Source: Thalassotalea marina (GTDB lineage: Bacteria; Pseudomonadota; Gammaproteobacteria; Enterobacterales; Alteromonadaceae). Taken from it: a DNA stretch of 64,000 bases. Under the pieces are notes generated by a model. It ran no database searches, was not told where the DNA came from, and was given only the letters and a program-made list of their open reading frames with translations. The translations under genes and the position numbers were made by a program. The DNA is taken from the NCBI RefSeq assembly GCF_014656435.1, contig NZ_BNCK01000008.1, positions 62,001 to 126,000 on the forward strand. The letters are read 5' to 3'. Positions 46,130-55,219 of the stretch are shown here, piece after piece; the first letter of the stretch is position 1; every line of letters starts with the position of its first letter.

Positions 46130-46927
46130 ATGCTCAAAAATAAGACTATTCCGTTTGATGGGGAAATTATAGATAACCTTTGTGGCTTATACTCTCATTT
46201 TGACAAATTACCTGAAACTGTGTTTTGCAATAATGAAGATGTGACTTATTGCAAAAGTAAATTACCCTTTCCTGCATTTAATTGTGTGATTAATACTAAC
46301 TTAACTTCTGAAAGTGCTAATTCTAAAGTTGAAGATATTATCGGATGTTTCAGTCAGTTAAACTTACCATTTTGTTGGAATGTTTCACGCTCTTCTTTAC
46401 CTGTAGGCTTAGATAACATACTAAAAAATAAAGGCTTTGTACTGGCTGATACACAGTCTGGAATGTCTATGAATATTTTAGGATATAGAAAAAGCGAGCG
46501 GCAAACTAATTTAGAAATTAATGTAGTAAGTGCTAGAGAAGAGCTTGACTTATGGGCGACTACATTTCAACAAGGATTTGAAATACCAGAGTTTGTGTCA
46601 CAAGCATTTTTAGAAATTTATCGGACTTTTGGCTTTGAACCGCACTCTAAAATAAGATGTTTTATTGGGTTTTACAATAATAAGCCTGTGTGTACCGCAG
46701 CATTATTTTTTACCCCAAAAAGTGCCGGCATTTACAGTATGTCTACGATTCCTGATTTTAGAAGGATGGGGTTTGGTCAAGCAATTGCTGAGTATATTTT
46801 GGAATATGCCGCTAAATTGGGCAATGATAAAGCCGTACTATTTGCCACTGATGCAGGGAAAAGGATTTATAAAAAGCTAGGTTTTGTAGAAAATGATGTA
46901 AGCGACATTTATTTATACAATAAATAA
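46130..46927 (+). CDS. GNAT family acetyltransferase, two-domain
   Basis: 265 residues. The C-terminal half is a GNAT domain with SMSTIPDFRRMGFGQAIAEY as the acetyl-CoA loop and FATDAGKRIYKKLGFVEND as the last motif. The N-terminal half (about 1-130) resembles the degenerate GNAT-like domain found in two-domain members. The gene is AT-rich and has several overlapping ATG codons and no strong ribosome-binding site; the ATG at 46130 is the first that keeps the frame open. Substrate unknown. Confidence 0.75.
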   Translation: MLKNKTIPFDGEIIDNLCGLYSHFDKLPETVFCNNEDVTYCKSKLPFPAFNCVINTNLTSESANSKVEDIIGCFSQLNLPFCWNVSRSSLPVGLDNILKNKGFVLADTQSGMSMNILGYRKSERQTNLEINVVSAREELDLWATTFQQGFEIPEFVSQAFLEIYRTFGFEPHSKIRCFIGFYNNKPVCTAALFFTPKSAGIYSMSTIPDFRRMGFGQAIAEYILEYAAKLGNDKAVLFATDAGKRIYKKLGFVENDVSDIYLYNK

Positions 46928-46961
46928 CTTTTTACATAAGTTATTTACAATAGTTCAAATC

Positions 46962-46992
46962 AAGGACTAGGGCGCTTTAAGTCTTAGTCCTT
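46962..46992. terminator. Hairpin between the acetyltransferase and the diiron-enzyme gene
   Basis: Arms 46962-46973 and 46981-46992 pair over 12 bases (two G-T pairs) around GCTTTAA. It lies between converging genes. The tail is short in T, so efficiency is uncertain. Confidence 0.6.
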
Positions 46993-47011
46993 TGTCTAAT
47001 TGATGTATTAC

Positions 47012-47677
47012 TTAGGGAGCTGCTCTACAAACATCTTCCATAACTTTTGCCACATACCTAAACGTTTGAAATGCACTCAATTCTATCGATTTATATAACT
47101 CTTCAGTTAAGGGTAAACTGTTAATAGTTCTTATAATGTCTTCTTTATGTTGTGCATCAATTACTGCATGTTCCATCACAGTACTGAAGGCTTCACGCGG
47201 TAAGCCTGAATTTGTGATTAATCCTTCAACATACTCGACGGTAGGGTGATAAACCTCTAAGCATCCTAAGTACCCCATAAAAGATACTGGGTGGTGGTGG
47301 TTTATCCAATAATATTGAGAACCTGTGAGGGCTGCAACACTTGGAGGTGGAACTCTAGAAAATATTTCTTCTCTCGAGATACCAAGCAATTTTAGATCAT
47401 TTACATACCACTCATCATGATCTGTTTCTTCAGCTATATGTTTTTTCATATAACTCGTTAAGATATGGTACAACTCGTCCTTAGGGAACTCCTCCATCTT
47501 AACCAACACCTGTTGCATTAGCGGTACTGTTGCTCTTGCTACCATTTGGTTTACCCAAATATGTTCTTTTACAACTTCAGGGTAGCAAGACAACTCATAA
47601 TACTTCTGGCCTACCGCTCGAGCGTTTAATGATAAAACGCTCATGCTTTTTGTTAGTCGCTCAAAATGAGTTGTCAT
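47012..47677 (-). CDS. Haem-oxygenase-like diiron enzyme (iron-containing redox enzyme family)
   Basis: 221 residues, all helical, of the TenA/PqqC-like fold. Residues positioned as metal ligands: Glu84 and His87 in KKHIAEETDHDEW, Glu141 in YLGCLEVYHP, and His170, Asp174 and His177 in MEHAVIDAQHKED. This E-xx-H ... E ... H-xxx-D-xx-H layout is that of haem-oxygenase-like diiron oxidases, which activate O2 to oxidise or cleave amino acids, fatty acids or peptides. It lies 15 bases downstream of a 59-codon peptide gene and is surely cotranscribed with it, so the peptide may be substrate or regulator. The exact reaction is unknown. The region is AT-rich and accessory in look. Confidence 0.82.
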   Translation of the reverse strand: MTTHFERLTKSMSVLSLNARAVGQKYYELSCYPEVVKEHIWVNQMVARATVPLMQQVLVKMEEFPKDELYHILTSYMKKHIAEETDHDEWYVNDLKLLGISREEIFSRVPPPSVAALTGSQYYWINHHHPVSFMGYLGCLEVYHPTVEYVEGLITNSGLPREAFSTVMEHAVIDAQHKEDIIRTINSLPLTEELYKSIELSAFQTFRYVAKVMEDVCRAAP

Positions 47678-47692
47678 AATCTTTGTTGCCCT

Positions 47693-47872
47693 CTAAAGCA
47701 TTATTCCTACACCAGGGCTGGTTTTTTGAATAGTTTTGTTAATTTTTTTAATCTGTTCTACTTCTTCTTTGGATAAGCTATCGATCGCTTTCAAATGCTC
47801 TTCTGTAAGCTCGTCTTTATTAATAATTCCTTCCGCATGAAGATGGTCACTGTGTGATTGTTCTTTTGTCAT
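47693..47872 (-). CDS. 59-residue peptide, possible precursor partner of the diiron enzyme
   Basis: Reverse-strand frame starting at the ATG at 47872 and ending with TAG at 47693-47695. The product has a His-rich start (MTKEQSHSDHLHAEG), a charged helical stretch (residues about 20-50, containing LTEEHLKAIDSLSKEEVEQI) and a short hydrophobic tail TSPGVGIML (51-59). It has no Cys. The split between an acidic helical leader-like part and a small Gly/Pro tail recalls RiPP precursors. The diiron-enzyme gene follows with a 15-base gap. A weak GGA lies eight bases before the ATG. It is transcribed away from the hybrid sensor gene. I recognise no family; the coding call rests on the gene context, spacing and amino-acid pattern. 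Confidence 0.65.
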   Translation of the reverse strand: MTKEQSHSDHLHAEGIINKDELTEEHLKAIDSLSKEEVEQIKKINKTIQKTSPGVGIML

Positions 47873-48084
47873 TTTAATATTCCATTGTTTATTGATTAAG
47901 CGATATTAAACAAATATATACCTGTTCAGGTCTAGAATAAGTGAGATATTATTTTGGTGTCAAGAAATTGATTAGTAAATCAAAAATAGTTTTATATGTG
48001 CTTATCAATTTTGACAGTATTAACTTTACTTTTTTGTTTAATTATTCAGAATAACCTACACAAGAAAACCACTTAAAGTTTCCC
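47873..48084. promoter_or_regulatory. AT-rich divergent promoter region
   Basis: 212 bases between the reverse peptide gene and the forward hybrid sensor. A perfect -35 hexamer TTGACA at 48011-48016 points toward the sensor, but a -10 at good spacing is unclear (TTTAAT at 48037 has a 20-base spacer). No inverted operator stands out. Confidence 0.35.
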
Positions 48085-51000
48085 ATGCAAAATAATAATA
48101 AAAATTGGACCACAAATATTCGTCCTGGAATAAGCTTTCTAAATTCCATTATTTTGTCTTTTTTGTTTTGTTATTCGACTATGTCAATTGCACAAGAATA
48201 TGGTGAAATTCAAAAAATAGAACTTGTCTCAGATGCATACTCATTAGGTGATGGGTTATCTCAAGCTACAGCTGAAACATTACTACTTGACTCATATGGG
48301 TTTCTTTGGGTTGGTACTGCAGATGGACTTAATAGATTTAATGGATACGAGTTTGAAGTTTTTAGACCTTCATTGACTGAACCAGGCAGCATTAGTAGCG
48401 GCCAAGTTTTTTCAAGTTTACAAGATTCAAAAGGAAGGTTGTGGTTTGGGACAAATGGAGGAGGCGTAAACCTTTGGTTACCAAAAAGAGAATCTTTTCT
48501 CACAATTAGCTCAGAAAGTGAATTTAGCAATAGTGTTGTCGAACAAATTGTTGAAGACTCTAATGGAGATATTTGGATTGCAACAGACATTGGAGTTGCA
48601 CAGTTAAATCTGGAAAGAACAAGTGGTGATAATTTAGAGTTCCCAAACAATATAAGTATATCTTGGAAAAGTGACGACTTTAAAGCGAAGGTATTGGTTA
48701 CTGATATCAAAGACAACTTGTTATGGGTGGGGGCTGATAATGGTCAAGTGTTCTCAATTGATACTTCAAGCGCGTCGTATTCATTGACTAAAAAAGTGAG
48801 ACTTTCCTCTAGTATTACTGCAATTCTAAAAGTAAATGAACAAACATTATTAGTAGGTTCCAATAAAGGACTTTTTGATTATTCAATCGCCAATCAAACA
48901 ATCTCTAAAAATGTAAACTTTAAATCTTTTGATGATTTGAAAGTGACTAAACTTTTTAAGTTAAAGGGTGAAATATGGGTGGCATCCTATACTGGGATTT
49001 TTAAGTTTCATTATGGAAATGAAACTAAAAAACCCGTTGTCATATCTGATGATAACCTTAAATTAGGTGTGAATGTTCACGTCACAGATATAATTGAAGA
49101 CAACTACGGTGGAATTTATGTTGGCACTTTTACAAACGGCTTTTTAAGGCTTGATAGCAAAAAGTCACAATTTCAGACAACTAAAAAGGAGAATGGTGCT
49201 GAATCACTGAGTAGTAATTTAATTGTTGGTATTTACGAAAGTGAAAAAGGAAATTTGTTGTTAGGAACCTACGGTGCTGGGCTTAATGTAAAAAAAACAA
49301 ATCAAAAAAACTTTGAAACTTTTAAGAAAAATGTCAACGATGCTAACGAATTACAAAGTGACATCATTACTTCTATCGCTGAAGAAAATGAAAATGAGTT
49401 TTGGATCGGAACGATAGGTGGTGGATTTTCGAAATTCAGTTTAGAAACCAAGAATTTTAAAACATATAAAAAATCTGGAAATGATACAAATTCGCTAAGT
49501 CATGATAACGTATTATCCTTTTTAAATGACCAAGATATATTGTGGATAGGAACATGGGGGGGAGGATTAAATAAATTTAATAAAAAATCTGAGACATTTG
49601 AAGTTTACAAAAGCTCAAACAGCAATAATTCGTTGTCAGATGATAAAATATGGGCAATCGCAAAAGATACTGATGGTTACCTTTGGATCGGAACTGAGAC
49701 TGGAGGGCTAAATCGACTAAACCTGTCTACAGAAAACATTACTGTATACAAATCAGAGCCCAATATAGAAAATTCTATCTCGAGCAATTATGTTACCAGT
49801 ATTTTGGACAGTAATGACGGCTTTCTATGGATAGGAACAAATAATGGCCTCAATAGATTTGATAAATCGAATGAAACATTTAGCAGGTATACAATAAAGC
49901 AAGGGCTACCTAGCAATGTTATTCAGGGAATTGTACAAGATGAATCTAAAAATATTTGGCTCAGTACGATGAAAGGAATTTCTAAGTTAGATGTAAGTAA
50001 TGATACCTTTAAAAATTATGATAAAAATGATGGGTTGCAAGGAAATGAATTCAACTCATTAAGTTTTTATAAAAGTAAAAGAGGTGAAGTGTTTTTTGGT
50101 GGTATAGACGGATTCAACCGTTTTTATCCTAATAACATTAGACACGATCTAACTACTCCAAATGTTCTTCTAACTGACTTCTTAGTCCATAACGAACATG
50201 TTGATATTAAAAGTACAAAAGAAAAAAATCCAAACTCAAAATTCACCATTCCCGCCTCAATTAACGAATTAGATGAACTTGTTCTCACGTACGATGAAAA
50301 ATTAGTTTCATTTGAATTTGCTGCTTTGCATTTTGCTGAGCCCATGAATAACCAATACGCGTATATGCTTGAGGGTTTTGATGAAAAGTGGATCCACACT
50401 GATGCAAAAAATCGTCGAGCAACGTATACCAGCTTACCTTCTGGCAACTATGTTTTAAGAGTTAAAGCCAGTAATGGTGACGGTTATTGGAATGAACAAG
50501 GCAAGTCATTAAAAATTAAAGTGCTGCCACCTATGTGGAAAACTTGGTGGGCTTATACTTCTTATATTGCTATTTTTATTGGGATATTTGGTTTAATTTT
50601 ATATCGTCAAAACTACCAACGTTTGCGTGAACATGCCATAAATGTGCAGCTAACACGCGCAGATAAATTAAAAGATGAGTTTTTGGCCAATACTTCACAT
50701 GAGCTTAGAACGCCGCTTAATGGCATTATTGGGCTTGCTGAATCGTTAATTGATGGTGCCTCAGGCCAGCTACCTGATGCGGCAAATAAAAACCTTGCCA
50801 TGGTCGTTGCCAGCGGTAAGCGTTTGTCAAATTTAGTTAACGATATTCTCGATTTTTCAAAGCTTAAAAACCACAACCTTAAACTTAATCGCTCAGGGGT
50901 AGAACTTCACAGCTTAACCGATGTGGTGTTGACGGTTTCCACACCGCTAATTGGCGATAAAGATATCACACTCAAAAATACAGTCTCTGCAGAATTACCT

Positions 51001-54000
51001 TTGGTTAATGCCGATGAAAATCGTGTTGAGCAAATTTTGTATAACTTGATTGGTAATGCCATTAAGTTTACAGAATCAGGGCAAGTGAAAGTATCAGCAA
51101 AACATCTTGATGACGTGATCAGTATTTCTGTCGCTGATACTGGCATTGGTATTCCAAAAGATAAATTAGAAGATATTTTTAACTCATTTGAACAGCTTCA
51201 AGGCAATGTAAATCGAGAGCAAAGCGGTACGGGTTTAGGTCTTGCCGTTACCAAACAGTTGGTTGAACTTCACGGAGGTAAAATTTCTGTTGAGTCAACG
51301 TTAGGTAAAGGTAGTTGCTTTACTTTTACTTTACCAATTGAAGAAGATGCGATATCTGATGTCACCAATGTAGTTAAGTCGACAAACTTACAAAAACTAA
51401 ACCGCTTACAACATTTAGACAATGAAATTGAATATGTGAGTTTAGACGCACAAGAGTTGAGCCAACTTAGTGCTCGAGAACTTGATTATCAAAAATATCA
51501 TATCCTAGTGGTTGATGATGACGCTATTAACCGTCAGGTATTAGTAAATCATCTAGGCTTAAAAGGTTATCAACTAACAGAAGCGGCCAGTGGTAAACAA
51601 GCCTTGGCCTTAATCAATGGTGATGGCGATGCTGAAAGTGCAAAAGCTCGTCCGTTTGATTTAGTGCTACTTGATATTATGATGCCAAAAATGTCTGGCT
51701 ATGAAGTTTGTAAAAAAATTCGAGATATCTATTCACTGAATGAAATGCCGGTCATCTTCTTAACGGCTAAAAACCAAGTGATTGATTTAGTAGAAAGCTT
51801 CTCAGTAGGTGGCAATGACTATTTAAGTAAACCGATTTCAAAACATGAGTTGTTAACTCGCGTTGAAAACCACTTGAGTTTGCTTGATATAAATCGACAT
51901 CTGGAATTTCAAGTTGCTACACGTACAGAAGAACTTGAAAAAGCAACGCAGGCTAAAAGTGAATTTTTGGCTAAAATGAGCCATGAAATTCGCACGCCAA
52001 TGAACGCCATTATTGGTTTAAGTCATTTAGCATTAAAAACTCAACTGAATAATCACCAAAAAGATCTGATAGAAAAAACGCAAGACGCTTCGCAGGCGCT
52101 GCTTGGGTTGATCAATGATATTTTGGACTTCTCGAAAATTGAAGCGGGTAAGATGACCATTGAATCGGTGGTGATGAACATTGAAGCCCTGATCAAAAAA
52201 ACCGCCAATATTTGTGCGCTTAAAGCTCATAGTAAAGGGCTTGAACTCGTGGTGAAAGTTGCGCCAGATGTGCCAAAACAGATCAAATCTGACCCTGTCA
52301 GGCTACAACAAATTTTAGTTAACTTGGTAAGCAATGCTGTTAAGTTTACCGAACATGGTCATGTTTTAATTGACGTTAAAAAAGATCCTAGTAGAAAAAA
52401 CAGCCTAGCATTTTCAGTTACTGATACCGGCATTGGTTTAGAAGCCGGGGCAATGAATGGCTTGTTTAAGTCGTTTAGCCAGGCAGATAGTTCTATTACT
52501 CGTAAATTTGGTGGTACTGGCCTAGGCTTATCTATCTGTAAGCAGCTAACTACGCTTATGGGTGGTGATATATGGGTTGAAAGTGAGCTTGGCGAAGGCA
52601 GTACCTTTAGCTTTACCGTCGCTTATGATCACGTTGAAAATAGCGAGTTAGTCGCTAATCAGTCCATGATGATTGAAGGTCTTAGTGTATTAGTTGTTGA
52701 TGACAATGCCTTGTGTTTGAGTGTTCTCCAAGATTTACTTGAGCAATTTGGCTGTAAGATAACTACAACCAATAACGCGTATACCGCACTGGAACTGTTA
52801 GACAACGCCAAGTTAATTGAACAACCCTTTGATTTAGTGATCACCGACTGGCGGATGCCGAAAATGGATGGCATTGAGTTAGCACATAAAATTAGTGAAT
52901 TGGAAGACAAAAATAATATTCCAGCAGTACTGATGGTGACGGCATTTGATAAAAACGATGCCATGACCTTGTCACAATCAGCAGGGGTTGATGGTTTTCT
53001 TGAAAAGCCTGTTGATGCTTCCATGTTACTTGATGCCATGATGGGAGCACTGAAAATGGACGGTAAACACGTAACCTATTCATCACAACCTAAAGGTATA
53101 TTAGATTTATCTCACGCCAATATATTATTGGTTGAAGATAATGCGTTAAACCAACAAGTAGTGTTGGGCTTCTTAGAAGAAACTCGCGTTAATATTGATG
53201 TGGCAGAGAATGGTCAACAAGCACTAGATAAACTCGAAGACCATAGTTATGACATGGTATTTATGGATCTACAAATGCCAGTGATGGACGGTTTAACTGC
53301 AACGCGCGCGATTAGAGCCCACGAAAAATATGCCGATCTACCCATCATTGCGATGACAGCTCACGCTATGCAAGAAGAGTTAGACCGTTGTATTGAAGTG
53401 GGCATGAATGATTACTTCACTAAGCCAATTGATCCAAACGCGTTATTTACTTTGTTGTCGAAGTGGTTAAGTGCTCCTGTGTCAGCTATCAGAGAACCTC
53501 ATCCACAAACTCAATCAGTCGTCGTTAGTCCTGAAGAGCAAGTAAAAGGTGATTTACTCTCTGAAATCAAAAAGCTTAAATGTTTAGACGCCGAAGCCGC
53601 GATACAGGGTATGGGGGGAAGAACCGGTATTTTTGAAAAGCTAGTAATAGACTTTGCCAGTAACTACCATGCCACCGTTGACGAATTAGGCGATATATAC
53701 CGCGATAAAGACTACGATACGGCTTTTAGAATTGCACACTCGTTAAAATCGAATGCAAATTATATTGGTGCTTATCAACTAGCTAAACGTGCTCGACAAT
53801 TAGAAGCTCAGCTTAAAGAAGATCCAACGTCAGCTGATATTCTTGTTGCTGAAACCTGTATCGAATTGAATAACGTATTAATGGAACTTGCTGAGTTGCC
53901 ATTATCGTCGCCTAACGATACTGCCTTTAATGTAGAGCAAAGTGTTGAGGTTAATTCAGGGCAACTAAAGGTGTTGTTAAACTCAATTCATGGCTTAGTG

Positions 54001-54165
54001 GCAGAAGAAAACGCTGAGGCGGAAGACTTAATTCCTCGATTACTCCAACTAACAAAGGGGACTTCACACTATTTGTTGGCTAAACATATTGCTGACAATA
54101 TTGATGACATAGAATATGGCGAGGCTATTGATAAAATAGAAGAGCTTATAACAGCATTAGAATAA
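48085..54165 (+). CDS. Giant hybrid two-component sensor: propeller, two kinases, three receivers, HPt
   Basis: 2026 residues. Order: signal peptide/anchor (1-37); about a dozen periplasmic beta-propeller blades (about 45-690, with units such as [13 protein letters not shown] and [13 protein letters not shown]); Y_Y_Y domain (about 720-810); membrane helix (about 822-842); kinase 1 with His872 ([10 protein letters not shown]) and ATPase; receiver 1 with Asp1197; kinase 2 with His1300 ([10 protein letters not shown]) and ATPase; receiver 2 with Asp1588; receiver 3 with Asp1728; HPt with His1885 ([12 protein letters not shown]). All phospho-sites are intact. Two kinase modules in one chain are unusual. 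The propeller half looks richer in A+T than the transmitter half. A diguanylate-cyclase response regulator follows 22 bases downstream and is a likely phosphate acceptor. The propeller/Y_Y_Y class often senses glycans (known for Bacteroides); the ligand here is unknown. Confidence 0.93.
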   Translation: MQNNNKNWTTNIRPGISFLNSIILSFLFCYSTMSIAQEYGEIQKIELVSDAYSLGDGLSQATAETLLLDSYGFLWVGTADGLNRFNGYEFEVFRPSLTEPGSISSGQVFSSLQDSKGRLWFGTNGGGVNLWLPKRESFLTISSESEFSNSVVEQIVEDSNGDIWIATDIGVAQLNLERTSGDNLEFPNNISISWKSDDFKAKVLVTDIKDNLLWVGADNGQVFSIDTSSASYSLTKKVRLSSSITAILKVNEQTLLVGSNKGLFDYSIANQTISKNVNFKSFDDLKVTKLFKLKGEIWVASYTGIFKFHYGNETKKPVVISDDNLKLGVNVHVTDIIEDNYGGIYVGTFTNGFLRLDSKKSQFQTTKKENGAESLSSNLIVGIYESEKGNLLLGTYGAGLNVKKTNQKNFETFKKNVNDANELQSDIITSIAEENENEFWIGTIGGGFSKFSLETKNFKTYKKSGNDTNSLSHDNVLSFLNDQDILWIGTWGGGLNKFNKKSETFEVYKSSNSNNSLSDDKIWAIAKDTDGYLWIGTETGGLNRLNLSTENITVYKSEPNIENSISSNYVTSILDSNDGFLWIGTNNGLNRFDKSNETFSRYTIKQGLPSNVIQGIVQDESKNIWLSTMKGISKLDVSNDTFKNYDKNDGLQGNEFNSLSFYKSKRGEVFFGGIDGFNRFYPNNIRHDLTTPNVLLTDFLVHNEHVDIKSTKEKNPNSKFTIPASINELDELVLTYDEKLVSFEFAALHFAEPMNNQYAYMLEGFDEKWIHTDAKNRRATYTSLPSGNYVLRVKASNGDGYWNEQGKSLKIKVLPPMWKTWWAYTSYIAIFIGIFGLILYRQNYQRLREHAINVQLTRADKLKDEFLANTSHELRTPLNGIIGLAESLIDGASGQLPDAANKNLAMVVASGKRLSNLVNDILDFSKLKNHNLKLNRSGVELHSLTDVVLTVSTPLIGDKDITLKNTVSAELPLVNADENRVEQILYNLIGNAIKFTESGQVKVSAKHLDDVISISVADTGIGIPKDKLEDIFNSFEQLQGNVNREQSGTGLGLAVTKQLVELHGGKISVESTLGKGSCFTFTLPIEEDAISDVTNVVKSTNLQKLNRLQHLDNEIEYVSLDAQELSQLSARELDYQKYHILVVDDDAINRQVLVNHLGLKGYQLTEAASGKQALALINGDGDAESAKARPFDLVLLDIMMPKMSGYEVCKKIRDIYSLNEMPVIFLTAKNQVIDLVESFSVGGNDYLSKPISKHELLTRVENHLSLLDINRHLEFQVATRTEELEKATQAKSEFLAKMSHEIRTPMNAIIGLSHLALKTQLNNHQKDLIEKTQDASQALLGLINDILDFSKIEAGKMTIESVVMNIEALIKKTANICALKAHSKGLELVVKVAPDVPKQIKSDPVRLQQILVNLVSNAVKFTEHGHVLIDVKKDPSRKNSLAFSVTDTGIGLEAGAMNGLFKSFSQADSSITRKFGGTGLGLSICKQLTTLMGGDIWVESELGEGSTFSFTVAYDHVENSELVANQSMMIEGLSVLVVDDNALCLSVLQDLLEQFGCKITTTNNAYTALELLDNAKLIEQPFDLVITDWRMPKMDGIELAHKISELEDKNNIPAVLMVTAFDKNDAMTLSQSAGVDGFLEKPVDASMLLDAMMGALKMDGKHVTYSSQPKGILDLSHANILLVEDNALNQQVVLGFLEETRVNIDVAENGQQALDKLEDHSYDMVFMDLQMPVMDGLTATRAIRAHEKYADLPIIAMTAHAMQEELDRCIEVGMNDYFTKPIDPNALFTLLSKWLSAPVSAIREPHPQTQSVVVSPEEQVKGDLLSEIKKLKCLDAEAAIQGMGGRTGIFEKLVIDFASNYHATVDELGDIYRDKDYDTAFRIAHSLKSNANYIGAYQLAKRARQLEAQLKEDPTSADILVAETCIELNNVLMELAELPLSSPNDTAFNVEQSVEVNSGQLKVLLNSIHGLVAEENAEAEDLIPRLLQLTKGTSHYLLAKHIADNIDDIEYGEAIDKIEELITALE

Positions 54166-54187
54166 CTAAAATAAGACGTATAACACT

Positions 54188-55177
54188 GTGAATGAAAAAC
54201 TAAATCATGAAGCGACAGAAAGCTCCACAAAGCGCATGATAAAGAATATGGGTGATATAGAGCAAAAGATACTGATTGTTGACGATGAAAAAGCTAACCG
54301 TAAGGTATTAAAAGAGCTTTTACAGGATCAAGCAACCATCATCTTTGCAAAAAATGGCGAGCAGGCAATTGAATTGGCAAAGAAACATGTGCCAGATTTA
54401 ATGCTACTTGACGTGATCATGCCGGATAAATCTGGCTTTGAGGTTATCGAAGAGATTAAAAATGATCCGGTGACTATGGCAGTATCGGTTATTTTTATCA
54501 CAGGGCTTGCCAACAGTGACGACGAAGAGCGAGGCTTTGATTTGGGTGGCTGTGATTATATTTACAAACCATTTAAAGCCAATATCGTTATAGCGCGCGT
54601 GTTAATGCATTTAGAGCTAATTTATCAGCGAAAAATGTTAGATTCCATTGCTCATATTGATGCGCTTACTGGCATATCTAATCGACGAAAAATGGATGCG
54701 GTGTTGGTTGATGAAGTGGCGGCAAACAAACGAGATAAAAAGCAGTTATTGGTTGCCATTATTGATGTTGATTTTTTCAAACAATATAACGATAACTATG
54801 GTCACGGTGCTGGTGATATTGCGCTAAAAAAGGTTGCTGCAACCTTTAGAGAAGTACTGAAACGACCCCGTGATTTTGCCGCACGTTACGGCGGTGAAGA
54901 ATTTGTGATGATTTTACCCGACAGTAATTTAGATGGGGCAAAATTAGTGATGAATAACTTGATGCAAGCGTTAGCTGATAAAGCAATTATCCATGAGCAT
55001 TCGCAAGTTTCTCGTTATTTAACCATGAGCATTGGAGCTGTGTTAATTGATGGTGAGCAATCAACCTCACCTGAGCAAGTAATTGGCATCGCCGATAGGT
55101 TGTTGTATCAAGCCAAACGCCAAGGGCGTAATCAAATAGTGGTAGAAACCTTCTTTAAAACACAAGCTGCGGTTTAA
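54188..55177 (+). CDS. Response-regulator diguanylate cyclase
   Basis: 329 residues; makes cyclic di-GMP when its receiver is phosphorylated. GTG start at 54188. A 25-residue lead precedes the receiver (about 26-140), with LIVDDE and phosphoacceptor Asp75 (LMLLDVIMPDKSG) and lysine in YIYKPFK. The cyclase domain (about 155-320) has DALTGISNRRKM, the active GGEEF (residues 235-239) and an intact RxxD inhibitory site (Arg226-Asp229), so product inhibition is expected. It follows the hybrid sensor by 22 bases and is its probable output: a sensed ligand would change c-di-GMP. Confidence 0.93.
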   Translation: MNEKLNHEATESSTKRMIKNMGDIEQKILIVDDEKANRKVLKELLQDQATIIFAKNGEQAIELAKKHVPDLMLLDVIMPDKSGFEVIEEIKNDPVTMAVSVIFITGLANSDDEERGFDLGGCDYIYKPFKANIVIARVLMHLELIYQRKMLDSIAHIDALTGISNRRKMDAVLVDEVAANKRDKKQLLVAIIDVDFFKQYNDNYGHGAGDIALKKVAATFREVLKRPRDFAARYGGEEFVMILPDSNLDGAKLVMNNLMQALADKAIIHEHSQVSRYLTMSIGAVLIDGEQSTSPEQVIGIADRLLYQAKRQGRNQIVVETFFKTQAAV

Positions 55178-55180
55178 AAC

Positions 55181-55210
55181 TAAGGGCTATGTTTAGATGA
55201 CTAGCCCTTA
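55181..55210. terminator. Hairpin between convergent diguanylate cyclase and radical SAM genes
   Basis: TAAGGGCTA (55181-55189) and TAGCCCTTA (55202-55210) are exact complements around a 12-base loop. No long T run. Confidence 0.65.
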
Positions 55211-55219
55211 ACTTGTTTA

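Noticed and set aside
48261-48716. 151-codon reverse frame inside the sensor gene
   Set aside because: Antisense shadow of the repetitive propeller region.
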